Shown here in pieces: positions 1 to 7,492 of a DNA stretch of 12,243 nucleotides. Within the stretch, counting starts at the first letter, position 1. Every line of letters starts with the position of its first letter. Origin of the DNA: UBA7485 sp050945075 (lineage in GTDB: Bacteria; Bacillota; Clostridia; Eubacteriales; Eubacteriaceae); the NCBI GenBank assembly GCA_050945075.1, contig JBMNSG010000063.1, positions 1 to 12,243 on the forward strand, in the 5' to 3' direction. A program made the translations under genes and the position numbers. Under the pieces are notes generated by a model, which was given only the letters and a program-made list of their open reading frames with translations, was not told where the DNA came from and did no database searches.

Positions 1-325
1 TGGAACCGAAGCTGCGGATGGTCATTTCGGTTCTGGCGGTCAGACGCAGGACCAGTCGTTCATCCTGGCTGATCATGGTAATATCGTCTGCGTAAGGCAC
101 GTCAATATCGTCGGAGATGATGTAGCGGATGGGGACGCCCAGCTTCCTGTATTTGAAAATCTCCGGATCGTAATGGTCATGATGACCGTGGGTGACAAAG
201 AAGATCATAGGTTTGCCAGTGTGCGTCACTTCTTCCGGCAGATCCGATATCACGTCGAACAGCAGCATCATCCGGTCCATCTCGACGGCAAAACCGGAAT
301 GATGAAGATAGGTTATTTTAAGCAT
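1..325 (-). CDS. MBL-fold metal-dependent hydrolase, N-terminal part (runs off window)
   Basis: Only the first 108 codons are present; the gene continues past base 1. The start ATG (complement of 323-325) follows a GAGGAA ribosome binding site (complement of 330-335). The protein opens with a short beta-strand region containing an HHSGF segment (residues 8-12), then a hydrophobic LLFD strand (21-24). The metal-binding motif HGHHDH follows at residues 46-51, matching the HxHxDH signature of the metallo-beta-lactamase superfamily. Family knowledge predicts two bound metal ions, usually zinc, and hydrolysis of an ester, lactone or phosphodiester; the substrate cannot be told. The later metal ligands lie outside the window. 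There is no signal peptide, so it is probably cytoplasmic. It is transcribed divergently from the purine operon, so a role in purine metabolism is not implied beyond adjacency. Confidence 0.85.
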   Translation of the reverse strand, partial: MLKITYLHHSGFAVEMDRMMLLFDVISDLPEEVTHTGKPMIFFVTHGHHDHYDPEIFKYRKLGVPIRYIISDDIDVPYADDITMISQDERLVLRLTARTEMTIRSFGS

Positions 326-541
326 GATGTTCCTCGTTTCATGGTTAATCAGCTGAATCGCTTTTACTATAATATCCATTTCAATTCATTTGTACTTCAT
401 ATTTACTGCAGAAAAACAGACATTGGCCTCAATTTCCATTCCGGATGGGCTGTGCCCGCCTCCAGTCTGCAATCCTTTTTTCCGGAACTGAAGATCCGGG
501 AAACAGTCAAACTTTAGAGAGCCTTTACATAGCCGGTTTTA

Positions 542-570
542 TGGAAAAAAGCATTAAAATCCTATATACT
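542..570 (+). promoter_or_regulatory. Candidate sigma-A promoter for the pur operon
   Basis: The hexamer TATACT at 565-570 matches the -10 consensus at five of six positions. TGGAAA at 542-547, 17 bases upstream, is a four-of-six -35 match. Initiation would fall near base 577, giving a leader of roughly 70 bases that contains the 596-616 hairpin. TATAAT at 368-373 and TATACT at 606-611 are alternatives with weaker partners or positions. This is consensus matching by eye only. Confidence 0.35.
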
Positions 571-595
571 AAAAATACTGAATCGAAACCAGATA

Positions 596-616
596 CGGGT
601 AGTGTTATACTGCCCG
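596..616 (+). other. Hairpin in the purL leader
   Basis: CGGGTAGT (596-603) pairs with ACTGCCCG (609-616) across a five-base loop. The stem has eight base pairs, one a G-U wobble. It ends 21 bases before the purL ribosome binding site (AAGGAG, 638-643) and has no following T-run, so it is not an intrinsic terminator. It may be an mRNA-stabilising element or a regulator's target; sequence alone does not decide. Confidence 0.5.
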
Positions 617-649
617 GTCGGCATATACGGATTGCTTAAGGAGAAGTGA

Positions 650-3600
650 ATGAGCGAACAGTCTATATCACGGATTTTTGCAGAAAAAAGACCGGGGTTT
701 GATACGCAGGCGCAGCAGCTTTGCGGGGATTTCAAACATATCCTGGGAATAGACGGATTGAAAAATGTCCGTTTGATGTACCGGTATGATTTTCCGGAAA
801 CCGATGCGGCAACACGGAACAGGATTATCAGTACGGTCTTTTCCGAACCAAATGCGGATATCGTCTGGGAAGACGACGAGCAGCTGGCTGCAGAACTGGC
901 ACCGCTGCATACTTTTGCTGTCGAATATCTGCCGGGGCAGTTCGACCAGCATGCGGACTCTGCCGCCCAGTGTGTACAGCTGGTAACAGGAGAAAAGCCG
1001 GACCTGAAGGTTGCACGGATCATTGCGCTTGACGGAGAAGTTTCACAGGAAGAAATCGATCAGATCAAGCATTATATGATTAACCCGGTAGATTCCAGAG
1101 AAGCTTCAATGGATGCGGCAGCCACCCTCAAGGATGCCACTCACGTTCCGGACGATATCGAAACCATTGAAGATTTCACACAGTTTACCCCGGAACAGCT
1201 GGAGAATTTCAGACAGAGCGCCGGCTTTGCCATGAGTCCTGCAGATCTTACCTTCATACAAGATTATTTCAAAAACGACGAACAGCGTGATCCCACCGTT
1301 ACAGAACTGCGGGTTATCGACACTTACTGGTCTGATCACTGCAGACACACAACTTTTCTCACCAATCTGGACAATATCGAAATATCGCCTGAAAACCAGG
1401 CAGTTGCACGCGCGTACGAAGCCTACAAGGATATTCGCAATCAGCTTTACGGAGAAGACACCAGCCGTCCGTTCACATTGATGGATCTGGCAGTGATCGG
1501 AACCAAAGCGCTGAAGAAAGACGGAAAGATTCCGGATCTTGACGAATCTGAAGAAATCAACGCCTGCAGCGTGAACATCAAAGTGGATCATGACGGGAAG
1601 CCGGAAGACTGGCTGCTGATGTTTAAGAACGAAACCCACAATCATCCGACTGAAATTGAACCATTCGGGGGTGCAGCTACCTGTCTGGGCGGAGCCATCC
1701 GTGACCCGCTGTCAGGACGCGCTTACGTGTACCAGGCAATGAGACTGACCGGTGCCTGGGATCCGAGAGCAGCAATCGAGGATACGATTCCAGGAAAACT
1801 TCCGCAGCGCAAGATCTCCAGAGAAGCGGCTGACGGTTATTCCTCTTACGGCAATCAGATCGGACTGGCAACCGGACAGGTTACTGAAGTCTATCATCCG
1901 GGCTTCCTGGCCAAACGGCTGGAAGTGGGTGCTGTTATCGCAGCAGTGCCGAAGGAAAATGTCATCCGTGAAGTGCCGGATCCGGGCGATGTAGTCCTGT
2001 TGATTGGCGGACGCACCGGTCGTGACGGCTGCGGCGGTGCTACAGGCTCCTCCAAGGCTCACACACATGAATCTATCGAAAAGAGCGGCGCCGAAGTCCA
2101 GAAAGGGAACCCGGTTGTCGAACGTAAGATCCAGCGTCTGTTCCGTGATCCGGAGCTGGCCAAGCTCATCCGCCGCTGCAACGACTTTGGTGCCGGCGGT
2201 GTATCGGTAGCAGTCGGAGAACTGGCGGACAGTCTGGATATTGATCTGGATACAGTCCCGAAAAAATATGAAGGCCTGGACGGAACGGAACTGGCGATTT
2301 CAGAATCCCAGGAACGTATGGCCATTGTGGTTCATCCGCAGGATGTCCAGACCGTGATTGACAAGGGTCGTGCCGAAAATCTGGAAGTAACCAGAGTTGC
2401 AGTCGTGACTGACGATGGACGTCTGAAAATGAAATGGCGCGGCAAAACCATTCTTGATCTTTCCCGTGCGTTCCTGAATACCAACGGAGCCGAACAGCAT
2501 GCGGACGTGAATGTCGCTGCCCCGCAGCAGACAGCTGCACAGGCTGCAAAGAATCCGCTTACTGCAGGAGCAGAAGGCGGTGCTGCCGCACGTGCCGACG
2601 GCAAGTCTGCCGGCTTTGAAACCCGTATGACCGATCTGATGACCGGCATTAACACCATGAGCCAGAAGGGCCTTGGTGAAATGTTTGACGGGACCATTGG
2701 CGCGGCTTCTGTACTGATGCCGTACGGCGGAACCTATGCACTGACTCCACAGGATGGGATGGCAGCCAAGATTCCGGTAGGCTCCGGCGAAACCACCACC
2801 TGTTCGGTCATGAGCTACGGCTATGCACCGTTCACGGCAGAAAAGAATCCCTATCTGGGCGGCGCGGAAGCAGTCGTCCGTTCATTGTCAAAGCTTGCCT
2901 GTCTGGGAGCAGACCCGCTTAAGGCCCGTCTGTCCTTCCAGGAATACTTTGAACATCTGGGCAGTGATCCTGAAAAATGGGGACGTCCCTTTGCAGCACT
3001 GCTGGGGGCTCTGCAGGCTCAGCTGGCTTTCGGAACGCCGGCCATCGGCGGCAAGGACTCGATGTCAGGCACATTTGAAGAACTGACTGTTCCGCCTACC
3101 ATCATCTCGTTTGCCGTAGGTACTGAAAAGACAGACAATATTCTTTCTGCAGAACTGAAACAGGTGGGAAGCCGTCTGTACTTCATCGGCATGCCCATGA
3201 ATCAGGCCGGAGACGACTACGACTACGATCGGGTTATTGATATTTACAAAGCCTTCTATGCAACGGCACAGACCGGAAAAATCCTGTCAGCCAAGACAGT
3301 AACAGAAGCCGGTATTGCCGAAGCCGCAGCGCTGATGAGCTTCGGCAACCGCATCGGCATTGATTTCAGTGCAGACGAAGCACTGCTGTTTGCACCGGAA
3401 AACGGCGGGATTCTGTTCGAAGTACAGGCTCTGCCGGCAGCTCTGGCAGACTTTAAGCCGGCTCAGATCGGCACGACCAGTCATTCCGGAAAACTGCGCC
3501 TGGGTGATAAAAGCGTTGATCTGGAAGCACTTACGGAAGACTGGGAAGCAGCCTTCAGAAATGTGTATCCGGAAAAGGCTGATGTGGACGAAACAGCGGA

Positions 3601-4450
3601 AAATGTTTCCTATACAGCCGGACCTGTGGTTTCGGCAGCGGAAAAATTTGCAGCACCCCGCATTCTGATCCCGGCTTTCCCGGGAACCAACTGCGAATAC
3701 GATACTGCACACGCCTTCGAACGGGCAGGCGGTGTTCCGGAAATTTCACTGTTCCGCAATCAGAACGGACAGGATATTGAAGATTCGGTCGCAGATCTGG
3801 TAAACGGCATCCGCAATGCCCAGATTATCGCGCTGCCTGGCGGCTTCTCCGCCGGTGACCAGCCGGACGGTTCCGGTAAGTTTATTGCGGCTGTTTTCAG
3901 AAATCCTGATGTGCAGGCAGCACTCGCGGATTTCCTCGACAACAGAGGCGGTCTGATGCTGGGAATCTGCAACGGTTTCCAGGCATTGATTAAACTCGGA
4001 CTTGTTCCTTATGGTAAAATAACCGATATACGGGAAGGCATGCCGACACTGACGCACAACGCCATTGGCCGCCATGTATCCACCATCCCGCTTACGAAGG
4101 TGGTTTCCAATAAATCACCCTGGCTTGCCGGGGTGTCGGTCGGAGATACTTTCAGAATTCCGATGTCACACGGAGAAGGCCGCTTTACGGCTTCAGATGA
4201 AGTGCTTGAAGCGCTGATCGCCAACGGTCAGATTGCCACCCAGTACGTGGATATGAACGGCAACGCCACTATGGACGGGCGTTTTAATCCCAACGGCTCA
4301 CGTTTTGCTGTCGAAGGCATTACTTCTGCAGATGGCAGAATCCTGGGTAAGATGGGTCATTCCGAACGTATTGGCAGGAACCTCTACAAAAATATTCCCG
4401 GTCAGACGGATCAGAAAATTTTCGAATCCGGCGTCCGTTATTTCAAATAA
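650..4450 (+). CDS. purL: Phosphoribosylformylglycinamidine (FGAM) synthase, single-chain form
   Basis: It converts FGAR, glutamine and ATP to FGAM. At 1,266 residues it is the fused single-polypeptide form: an N-terminal PurS-like region, two AIRS-like synthetase halves and a C-terminal glutaminase. This explains the lack of separate purS and purQ. Landmarks are WSDHCRH near residue 230, ETHNHPTEIEPFGG (328-341), GGRTGRDGCGGATG from 453, FGAGGVS, GGKDSMSG around K802, and the class I glutamine amidotransferase domain from about 1003. The glutaminase nucleophile is C1107 in GICNGFQ. H1237 and E1239 in GHSER complete the expected triad. An Ala-rich, low-complexity linker at about 614-655 joins the two synthetase halves. 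The ATG follows AAGGAG by six bases. It is the first gene of the operon. No defect was seen. Confidence 0.98.
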   Translation: MSEQSISRIFAEKRPGFDTQAQQLCGDFKHILGIDGLKNVRLMYRYDFPETDAATRNRIISTVFSEPNADIVWEDDEQLAAELAPLHTFAVEYLPGQFDQHADSAAQCVQLVTGEKPDLKVARIIALDGEVSQEEIDQIKHYMINPVDSREASMDAAATLKDATHVPDDIETIEDFTQFTPEQLENFRQSAGFAMSPADLTFIQDYFKNDEQRDPTVTELRVIDTYWSDHCRHTTFLTNLDNIEISPENQAVARAYEAYKDIRNQLYGEDTSRPFTLMDLAVIGTKALKKDGKIPDLDESEEINACSVNIKVDHDGKPEDWLLMFKNETHNHPTEIEPFGGAATCLGGAIRDPLSGRAYVYQAMRLTGAWDPRAAIEDTIPGKLPQRKISREAADGYSSYGNQIGLATGQVTEVYHPGFLAKRLEVGAVIAAVPKENVIREVPDPGDVVLLIGGRTGRDGCGGATGSSKAHTHESIEKSGAEVQKGNPVVERKIQRLFRDPELAKLIRRCNDFGAGGVSVAVGELADSLDIDLDTVPKKYEGLDGTELAISESQERMAIVVHPQDVQTVIDKGRAENLEVTRVAVVTDDGRLKMKWRGKTILDLSRAFLNTNGAEQHADVNVAAPQQTAAQAAKNPLTAGAEGGAAARADGKSAGFETRMTDLMTGINTMSQKGLGEMFDGTIGAASVLMPYGGTYALTPQDGMAAKIPVGSGETTTCSVMSYGYAPFTAEKNPYLGGAEAVVRSLSKLACLGADPLKARLSFQEYFEHLGSDPEKWGRPFAALLGALQAQLAFGTPAIGGKDSMSGTFEELTVPPTIISFAVGTEKTDNILSAELKQVGSRLYFIGMPMNQAGDDYDYDRVIDIYKAFYATAQTGKILSAKTVTEAGIAEAAALMSFGNRIGIDFSADEALLFAPENGGILFEVQALPAALADFKPAQIGTTSHSGKLRLGDKSVDLEALTEDWEAAFRNVYPEKADVDETAENVSYTAGPVVSAAEKFAAPRILIPAFPGTNCEYDTAHAFERAGGVPEISLFRNQNGQDIEDSVADLVNGIRNAQIIALPGGFSAGDQPDGSGKFIAAVFRNPDVQAALADFLDNRGGLMLGICNGFQALIKLGLVPYGKITDIREGMPTLTHNAIGRHVSTIPLTKVVSNKSPWLAGVSVGDTFRIPMSHGEGRFTASDEVLEALIANGQIATQYVDMNGNATMDGRFNPNGSRFAVEGITSADGRILGKMGHSERIGRNLYKNIPGQTDQKIFESGVRYFK

Positions 4451-4462
4451 ACAAACATTCAT

Positions 4463-4492
4463 GCGGAAGGCTTCTATTACGGATCCTTCCGC
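4463..4492 (+). other. Hairpin in the purL-purE spacer
   Basis: GCGGAAGG (4463-4470) and CCTTCCGC (4485-4492) form a perfect eight-base-pair, GC-rich stem with a 14-base loop. It starts 13 bases after the purL stop codon. The bases that follow (CGTTTACGCTTT) are T-rich but interrupted, so it is at best a weak terminator or attenuator. It may instead protect the 3' end of a processed purL message. Confidence 0.55.
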
Positions 4493-4545
4493 CGTTTACG
4501 CTTTAAAACAGTTTCACGTTTTCAATCGGTCAATTCTGATTCACA

Positions 4546-4561
4546 GGAATATCATTATTCC
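4546..4561 (+). other. Small inverted repeat just before the purE ribosome binding site
   Basis: GGAATA (4546-4551) and TATTCC (4556-4561) are perfect complements around a four-base loop. The repeat ends five bases before the purE ribosome binding site (AAGGAG, 4567-4572). The stem is short and AT-rich, so it would be marginally stable as RNA. A DNA operator role is equally possible. Confidence 0.35.
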
Positions 4562-4577
4562 GAAAAAAGGAGCAAAT

Positions 4578-5078
4578 ATGCCAAAAGCAGCAGTAATCAT
4601 GGGGAGTGACTCGGATTACAATGTCGTGAAAAAGTGCACGGACCAGCTGGATCAATTCGGGATCGATTATGATCTGGAAGTAATCTCTGCACACAGAAAC
4701 CCGGATCAGATCTTTCAGTATGTCCGTTCAGCAGAGGACAAGGGGATCGAAATTATCATCGGGGCTGCCGGTAAGGCGGCACATCTGCCGGGGATCATGG
4801 CAGGGCTTACTACGCTGCCTGTGATCGGTATTCCAATCAAAACATCTTTTGAAGGCGGACTTGATTCACTGCTTTCAATCGTCCAGATGCCTTCGGGCGT
4901 TCCGGTTGCCACTGTTGCGGTGGATGGTGCACAGAATGCTGGCATCCTGGCCGCACAGATTCTGGCACTCAAGTATCCGGAACTGAAAGGGAAGCTGGCG
5001 GATTTCAAACAGCAGCTCAATGATGAAGTCGTTGAAAAGAACAGAAAGATCCACGTGCAGCTCCGGGAAAGCAAATAA
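4578..5078 (+). CDS. purE: PurE, 5-(carboxyamino)imidazole ribonucleotide mutase / AIR carboxylase family
   Basis: The 166-residue protein makes CAIR, the PurC substrate, from AIR-derived intermediates. The ATG is preceded by AAGGAG five bases upstream, and the protein opens directly into the GSDSD substrate-binding loop (residues 9-13). An in-frame ATG at 4305 is rejected because it would start inside purL. Class I features are SAHRNP with H39 and the AHLPG segment (68-72). Unlike E. coli and B. subtilis PurE as I recall them, it has K66 in GAAGKAAHLPG where they have glycine. It also has MPSG rather than MPRG/MPGG, and a two-residue-shorter loop where they read GKAGAxNA. These points resemble class II enzymes, which take CO2 directly. 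Clostridial PurE proteins share this form. No purK is in the window, so the exact reaction, N5-CAIR mutase or direct carboxylase, is open. Confidence 0.95.
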   Translation: MPKAAVIMGSDSDYNVVKKCTDQLDQFGIDYDLEVISAHRNPDQIFQYVRSAEDKGIEIIIGAAGKAAHLPGIMAGLTTLPVIGIPIKTSFEGGLDSLLSIVQMPSGVPVATVAVDGAQNAGILAAQILALKYPELKGKLADFKQQLNDEVVEKNRKIHVQLRESK

Positions 5079-5082
5079 CCGG

Positions 5083-5097
5083 ATACTGACGCAGTAT
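5083..5097 (+). other. Hairpin after purE (purE-purC spacer)
   Basis: ATACTG (5083-5088) and CAGTAT (5092-5097) form a perfect six-base-pair stem closed by ACG, starting four bases after the purE stop codon. A flanking CCGGA (5079-5083) could pair with TCCGG (5117-5121) as an alternative, longer-range fold that competes for base 5083. No T-run follows, so it is not a standard terminator. Confidence 0.45.
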
Positions 5098-5128
5098 AGT
5101 TATAAGCAGCATGCAGTCCGGACACACA

Positions 5129-5144
5129 GGCTGTGAAGTCAGCC
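5129..5144 (+). other. Second hairpin in the purE-purC spacer
   Basis: GGCTG (5129-5133) and CAGCC (5140-5144) form a perfect five-base-pair stem with a six-base loop. It is followed by about 70 bases of A-rich, apparently unstructured sequence leading to the purC ribosome binding site (AGGAG, 5217-5221). At 150 bases this is the longest spacer inside the operon. I see no small ORF with a good ribosome binding site and no convincing internal promoter in it. Confidence 0.4.
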
Positions 5145-5228
5145 GGATTGTGAAAACAACCGTACAAAAGAGAATTAAATCAATAAGAGTATCTGAACAA
5201 ATAAAAAGAGAAAAGCAGGAGAACAGAC

Positions 5229-5936
5229 ATGGAAAAACTCGAACAGCTTTATGAAGGCAAGGCCAAGAAAGTCTTTAAAACAGACAATCCGGATGAATTC
5301 ATCATCGAATACAAGGATGATGCAACAGCAGGCAACGGTGCAAAAAAAGGCACCATCGCCGGCAAGGGCGTCATTAACAACGAAATGACCTCAGTCCTTT
5401 TCCCGATGATCGAAAAGGCCGGAATCCCGACCCATTTCATCAAGAAACTCTCACCGACCGAACAGCTGGTCAAGGTGGTTACCATCTGCCCGCTCGAGGT
5501 TATTGTACGTAATACGGCTGCAGGTTCTTTCAGCCAGCGCCTTGGTGTTCCGGAAGGAACGAAGTTTGACGAACCGACTCTGGAATTCTCCTATAAGAAC
5601 GACGACTTTAACGATCCGCTGATTAATGACGATCATGCAGTGGCCATGAAGCTGGCAACCCGCGAAGAAATTGGTCAGATCCGCGATATGACCATGAAGC
5701 TCAATGATTTCCTCAAGGATTTCTTTGCAAAACGCGGCGTGGATCTGATTGATTTCAAGGTCGAATACGGCAAGGATAACCAGGGCAATATTATTCTGGC
5801 GGACGAAATTTCACCGGATACCTGCCGTTTCTGGGATATGGAAACCGGCGAAAAGCTGGATAAGGACCGTTTCAGACGTGATATGGGCAATATTGAAGAA
5901 GCGTATCAGGAAATGCTGAAACGCGTCGAAGAATAA
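5229..5936 (+). CDS. purC: SAICAR synthetase (phosphoribosylaminoimidazole-succinocarboxamide synthase)
   Basis: PurC joins CAIR and aspartate using ATP to give SAICAR. The 235-residue length is typical of the monofunctional bacterial enzyme. The N-terminus YEGKAKKVF (residues 8-16) is the usual start of the ATP-binding lobe. EVIVRNTAAGS (90-100) and DEISPDTCRFWD (192-203) are the two family signatures, and LIDFKVEYG lies between them. The ATG follows AGGAG by seven bases. It acts directly after PurE, its neighbour, but is separated from it by 150 bases. Its stop codon is in the same reading frame as purF, with no further stop between them. Confidence 0.97.
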   Translation: MEKLEQLYEGKAKKVFKTDNPDEFIIEYKDDATAGNGAKKGTIAGKGVINNEMTSVLFPMIEKAGIPTHFIKKLSPTEQLVKVVTICPLEVIVRNTAAGSFSQRLGVPEGTKFDEPTLEFSYKNDDFNDPLINDDHAVAMKLATREEIGQIRDMTMKLNDFLKDFFAKRGVDLIDFKVEYGKDNQGNIILADEISPDTCRFWDMETGEKLDKDRFRRDMGNIEEAYQEMLKRVEE

Positions 5937-5957
5937 AAGCAGAATCATACAGTTTTT

Positions 5958-5989
5958 CATATTCGGAGGCCATCGGTCAGAGGAATATG
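5958..5989 (+). other. Hairpin in the purC-purF spacer
   Basis: CATATTC (5958-5964) and GAATATG (5983-5989) are perfect seven-base complements with an 18-base loop. Inside the loop GGCC and GGTC could add a weak inner stem. It ends two bases before the purF ribosome binding site (AGGAAGGA, 5992-5999), so pairing could affect access of ribosomes to purF. It has no T-run. Confidence 0.45.
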
Positions 5990-5991
5990 CC

Positions 5992-6008
5992 AGGAAGGAC
6001 GGATCTTG
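5992..6008 (+). promoter_or_regulatory. Ribosome binding site and TTG start of purF
   Basis: AGGAAGGA at 5992-5999 lies six bases before TTG at 6006-6008. Upstream in the same frame, back to the purC stop at 5934-5936, there is no ATG, GTG or TTG. The ATG at 5987 is in another frame. The next in-frame ATG lies beyond the catalytic cysteine. TTG is therefore the only sensible start. Confidence 0.85.
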
Positions 6009-7439
6009 AAGGATCTTTCATTTTACAACGACAGCAACTGGAACAGCAGCGATAAATTCCACGACGAGTGCGGGGTGTGCGGTATGTACAGCCCCGACCA
6101 GTCGTTTAACTGCGCGCCGTATATTTATTACGGACTGTACGCGCTTCAGCACAGAGGACAGGAAAGCGCCGGCATCTCAGTCACAAAAGACGGCCGCGCC
6201 AAAATGCATAAAGATGTAGGGCTGGTAGCGGATGTTTTCAGTCACGGTGAACTGCAGGAATTAAAAGGCAATGTTGGTATCGGGCATGTCCGTTATTCAA
6301 CATCCGGAGAAGGCGGACGCACCAACGCGCAGCCGCTGACTGTACGCATAGGCAATTCGGATCTGTCGCTGGCTCACAACGGCAATCTGGTGAATGATGC
6401 AGTACTGCGTGAAATTCTGGAGTATAACGGTGTTGTATTTCAGACCACCATCGATACCGAAGTCATGGTCAATTTCATTGCCAGAAATCTGCGATTCGGG
6501 GTTGTCCCGGCTATACAGAAGCTGGTGGAAATTATCAAAGGTGCCTACGCACTGGTCATGACGATTGACGACAAGCTGGTGGGCGTACGTGATCCCTACG
6601 GACTGCGGCCTATCTGCCTGGGCAGACTCGGAGACAGTTATATTCTGGCCAGTGAAAGCTGTGCCATCGACGCCATGGGCGGCGAGCTGATCCGTGATCT
6701 TGAACCGGGGGAAATTGTCATTATTGACGATTCCGGCATCAGCAGCTACGGACAGAAGAACTGGGCGCGCAAGAAGAACTGCATCTTCGAACAGATCTAT
6801 TTTGCCCGTCCGGACAGCATCATGGATGGTGTTTCGGTCTACGAATGCCGTCATAAAGCCGGCAGAATTCTGGCCCGTGAAAATCCGATTGACGGCGACA
6901 TTGTCATCGGCGTGCCGGACTCGGGAATTCCTGCGGCTATCGGTTATGCAGAAGCCTCCGGGATTCCCTACGGCATCGGTCTGATCAAGAACAAATACAG
7001 CGGCAGGACCTTTATCCAGCCAACTCAGGCGCTGCGTGAGCAGGCGATCAAGCTCAAGCTCAATCCGCTGCGTCAGGTGATCGAAGGGAAACGGGTTATC
7101 GTCATTGACGACTCAATTGTCCGCGGCAATACCTCCAAACGTCTGGTGGAAATCCTGCGAGAAGGGGGAGCAAAGGAAGTTCACTTCCTGGTCTCCAGTC
7201 CGCCGGTTAAACATACCTGCCATTTCGGGATTGATACGCCATCCAGAAAGCATCTGATTGGCGCACAGCATTCTGTGGAAGAGATTTCCGAAATCCTCGG
7301 AGCGGATTCGCTGGGCTATCTGACTATAGACGGTCTCAAGGAATCAGTCGGGATTGAAGATACCTGCTGTCTGGCCTGCTTTGACGGCAACTATCCGATG
7401 GAAGTTCCGAGGCTTGACGATGAGGATGAAGCTGAATAA
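6006..7439 (+). CDS. purF: Amidophosphoribosyltransferase (glutamine PRPP amidotransferase)
   Basis: PurF catalyses the committed step: PRPP plus glutamine gives phosphoribosylamine. At 477 residues it matches the B. subtilis type. The glutaminase domain begins at C22 in DECGVCG, and the preceding 21 residues should be a propeptide removed to free the N-terminal cysteine nucleophile. The B. subtilis propeptide is about 11 residues, so this one is longer. LQHRGQESAG and the GHVRYST region are typical of the N-terminal-nucleophile domain. The PRPP-binding loop is VIVIDDSIVRGNTS from residue 364. C259, C405 and the C455-L-A-C458 pair correspond to the four ligands of the [4Fe-4S] cluster in the B. 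subtilis enzyme, so an oxygen-sensitive iron-sulfur form is expected. Translation starts at TTG. Feedback inhibition by purine nucleotides is known for the family and cannot be read here. Confidence 0.97.
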   Translation: MKDLSFYNDSNWNSSDKFHDECGVCGMYSPDQSFNCAPYIYYGLYALQHRGQESAGISVTKDGRAKMHKDVGLVADVFSHGELQELKGNVGIGHVRYSTSGEGGRTNAQPLTVRIGNSDLSLAHNGNLVNDAVLREILEYNGVVFQTTIDTEVMVNFIARNLRFGVVPAIQKLVEIIKGAYALVMTIDDKLVGVRDPYGLRPICLGRLGDSYILASESCAIDAMGGELIRDLEPGEIVIIDDSGISSYGQKNWARKKNCIFEQIYFARPDSIMDGVSVYECRHKAGRILARENPIDGDIVIGVPDSGIPAAIGYAEASGIPYGIGLIKNKYSGRTFIQPTQALREQAIKLKLNPLRQVIEGKRVIVIDDSIVRGNTSKRLVEILREGGAKEVHFLVSSPPVKHTCHFGIDTPSRKHLIGAQHSVEEISEILGADSLGYLTIDGLKESVGIEDTCCLACFDGNYPMEVPRLDDEDEAE

Positions 7440-7456
7440 CGGATACGCTTTGCATT

Positions 7457-7492
7457 GTGCGGCGGGCAATCCTGTCAGGGTTGATGCTGCAC
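7457..7492 (+). other. Hairpin in the purF-purM spacer
   Basis: GTGCGGC (7457-7463) pairs with GCTGCAC (7486-7492), seven pairs with one G-U wobble. Above a small internal loop, AATCC (7468-7472) pairs with GGGTT (7478-7482), also with one wobble. Together this is a 36-base, two-part stem. It lies 29 bases before the purM ribosome binding site region (GGAAAGGGA, 7522-7530). No T-run follows, so it is not a classical terminator. Confidence 0.5.

Larger units (their letters stand above)
326..649. promoter_or_regulatory. Divergent intergenic region upstream of purL and the hydrolase gene
   Basis: This 324-bp stretch has no convincing gene. It must carry the start signals of the purine operon (+) and the hydrolase gene (-). 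A perfect TATAAT lies at 368-373 on the + strand, but its best -35 partner (TTAATC, 345-350) is weak. A second candidate sits at 542-570, closer to purL. Two small inverted repeats lie in the middle: GGGC/GCCC at 447-457 and CCGGA/TCCGG at 482-499. A stronger hairpin at 596-616 is listed separately. I looked for a guanine riboswitch core, ykkC/PRPP-type conserved segments and a Bacillus-type PurBox pair, and saw none by eye. How the operon senses purines is therefore not evident. Confidence 0.6.

Noticed and set aside
482..499. CCGGA/TCCGG inverted repeat as a terminator
   Set aside because: The stem is only five pairs with an eight-base loop. The T-run lies before it on the + strand, and no T-run follows it on the - strand.
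173..517. 114-codon + strand frame spanning the hydrolase start and the intergenic region
   Set aside because: It begins antisense to the conserved HxHxDH region of the hydrolase and shows no protein motif.
326..649. Guanine or PRPP riboswitch in the purL leader
   Set aside because: The conserved core segments of these riboswitches were not found by eye on the + strand.
4305..4577. Upstream in-frame ATG for purE, giving a 257-residue protein
   Set aside because: It would begin inside purL in another frame. The PurE family starts just before GSDSD, and ATG 4578 has an excellent ribosome binding site.
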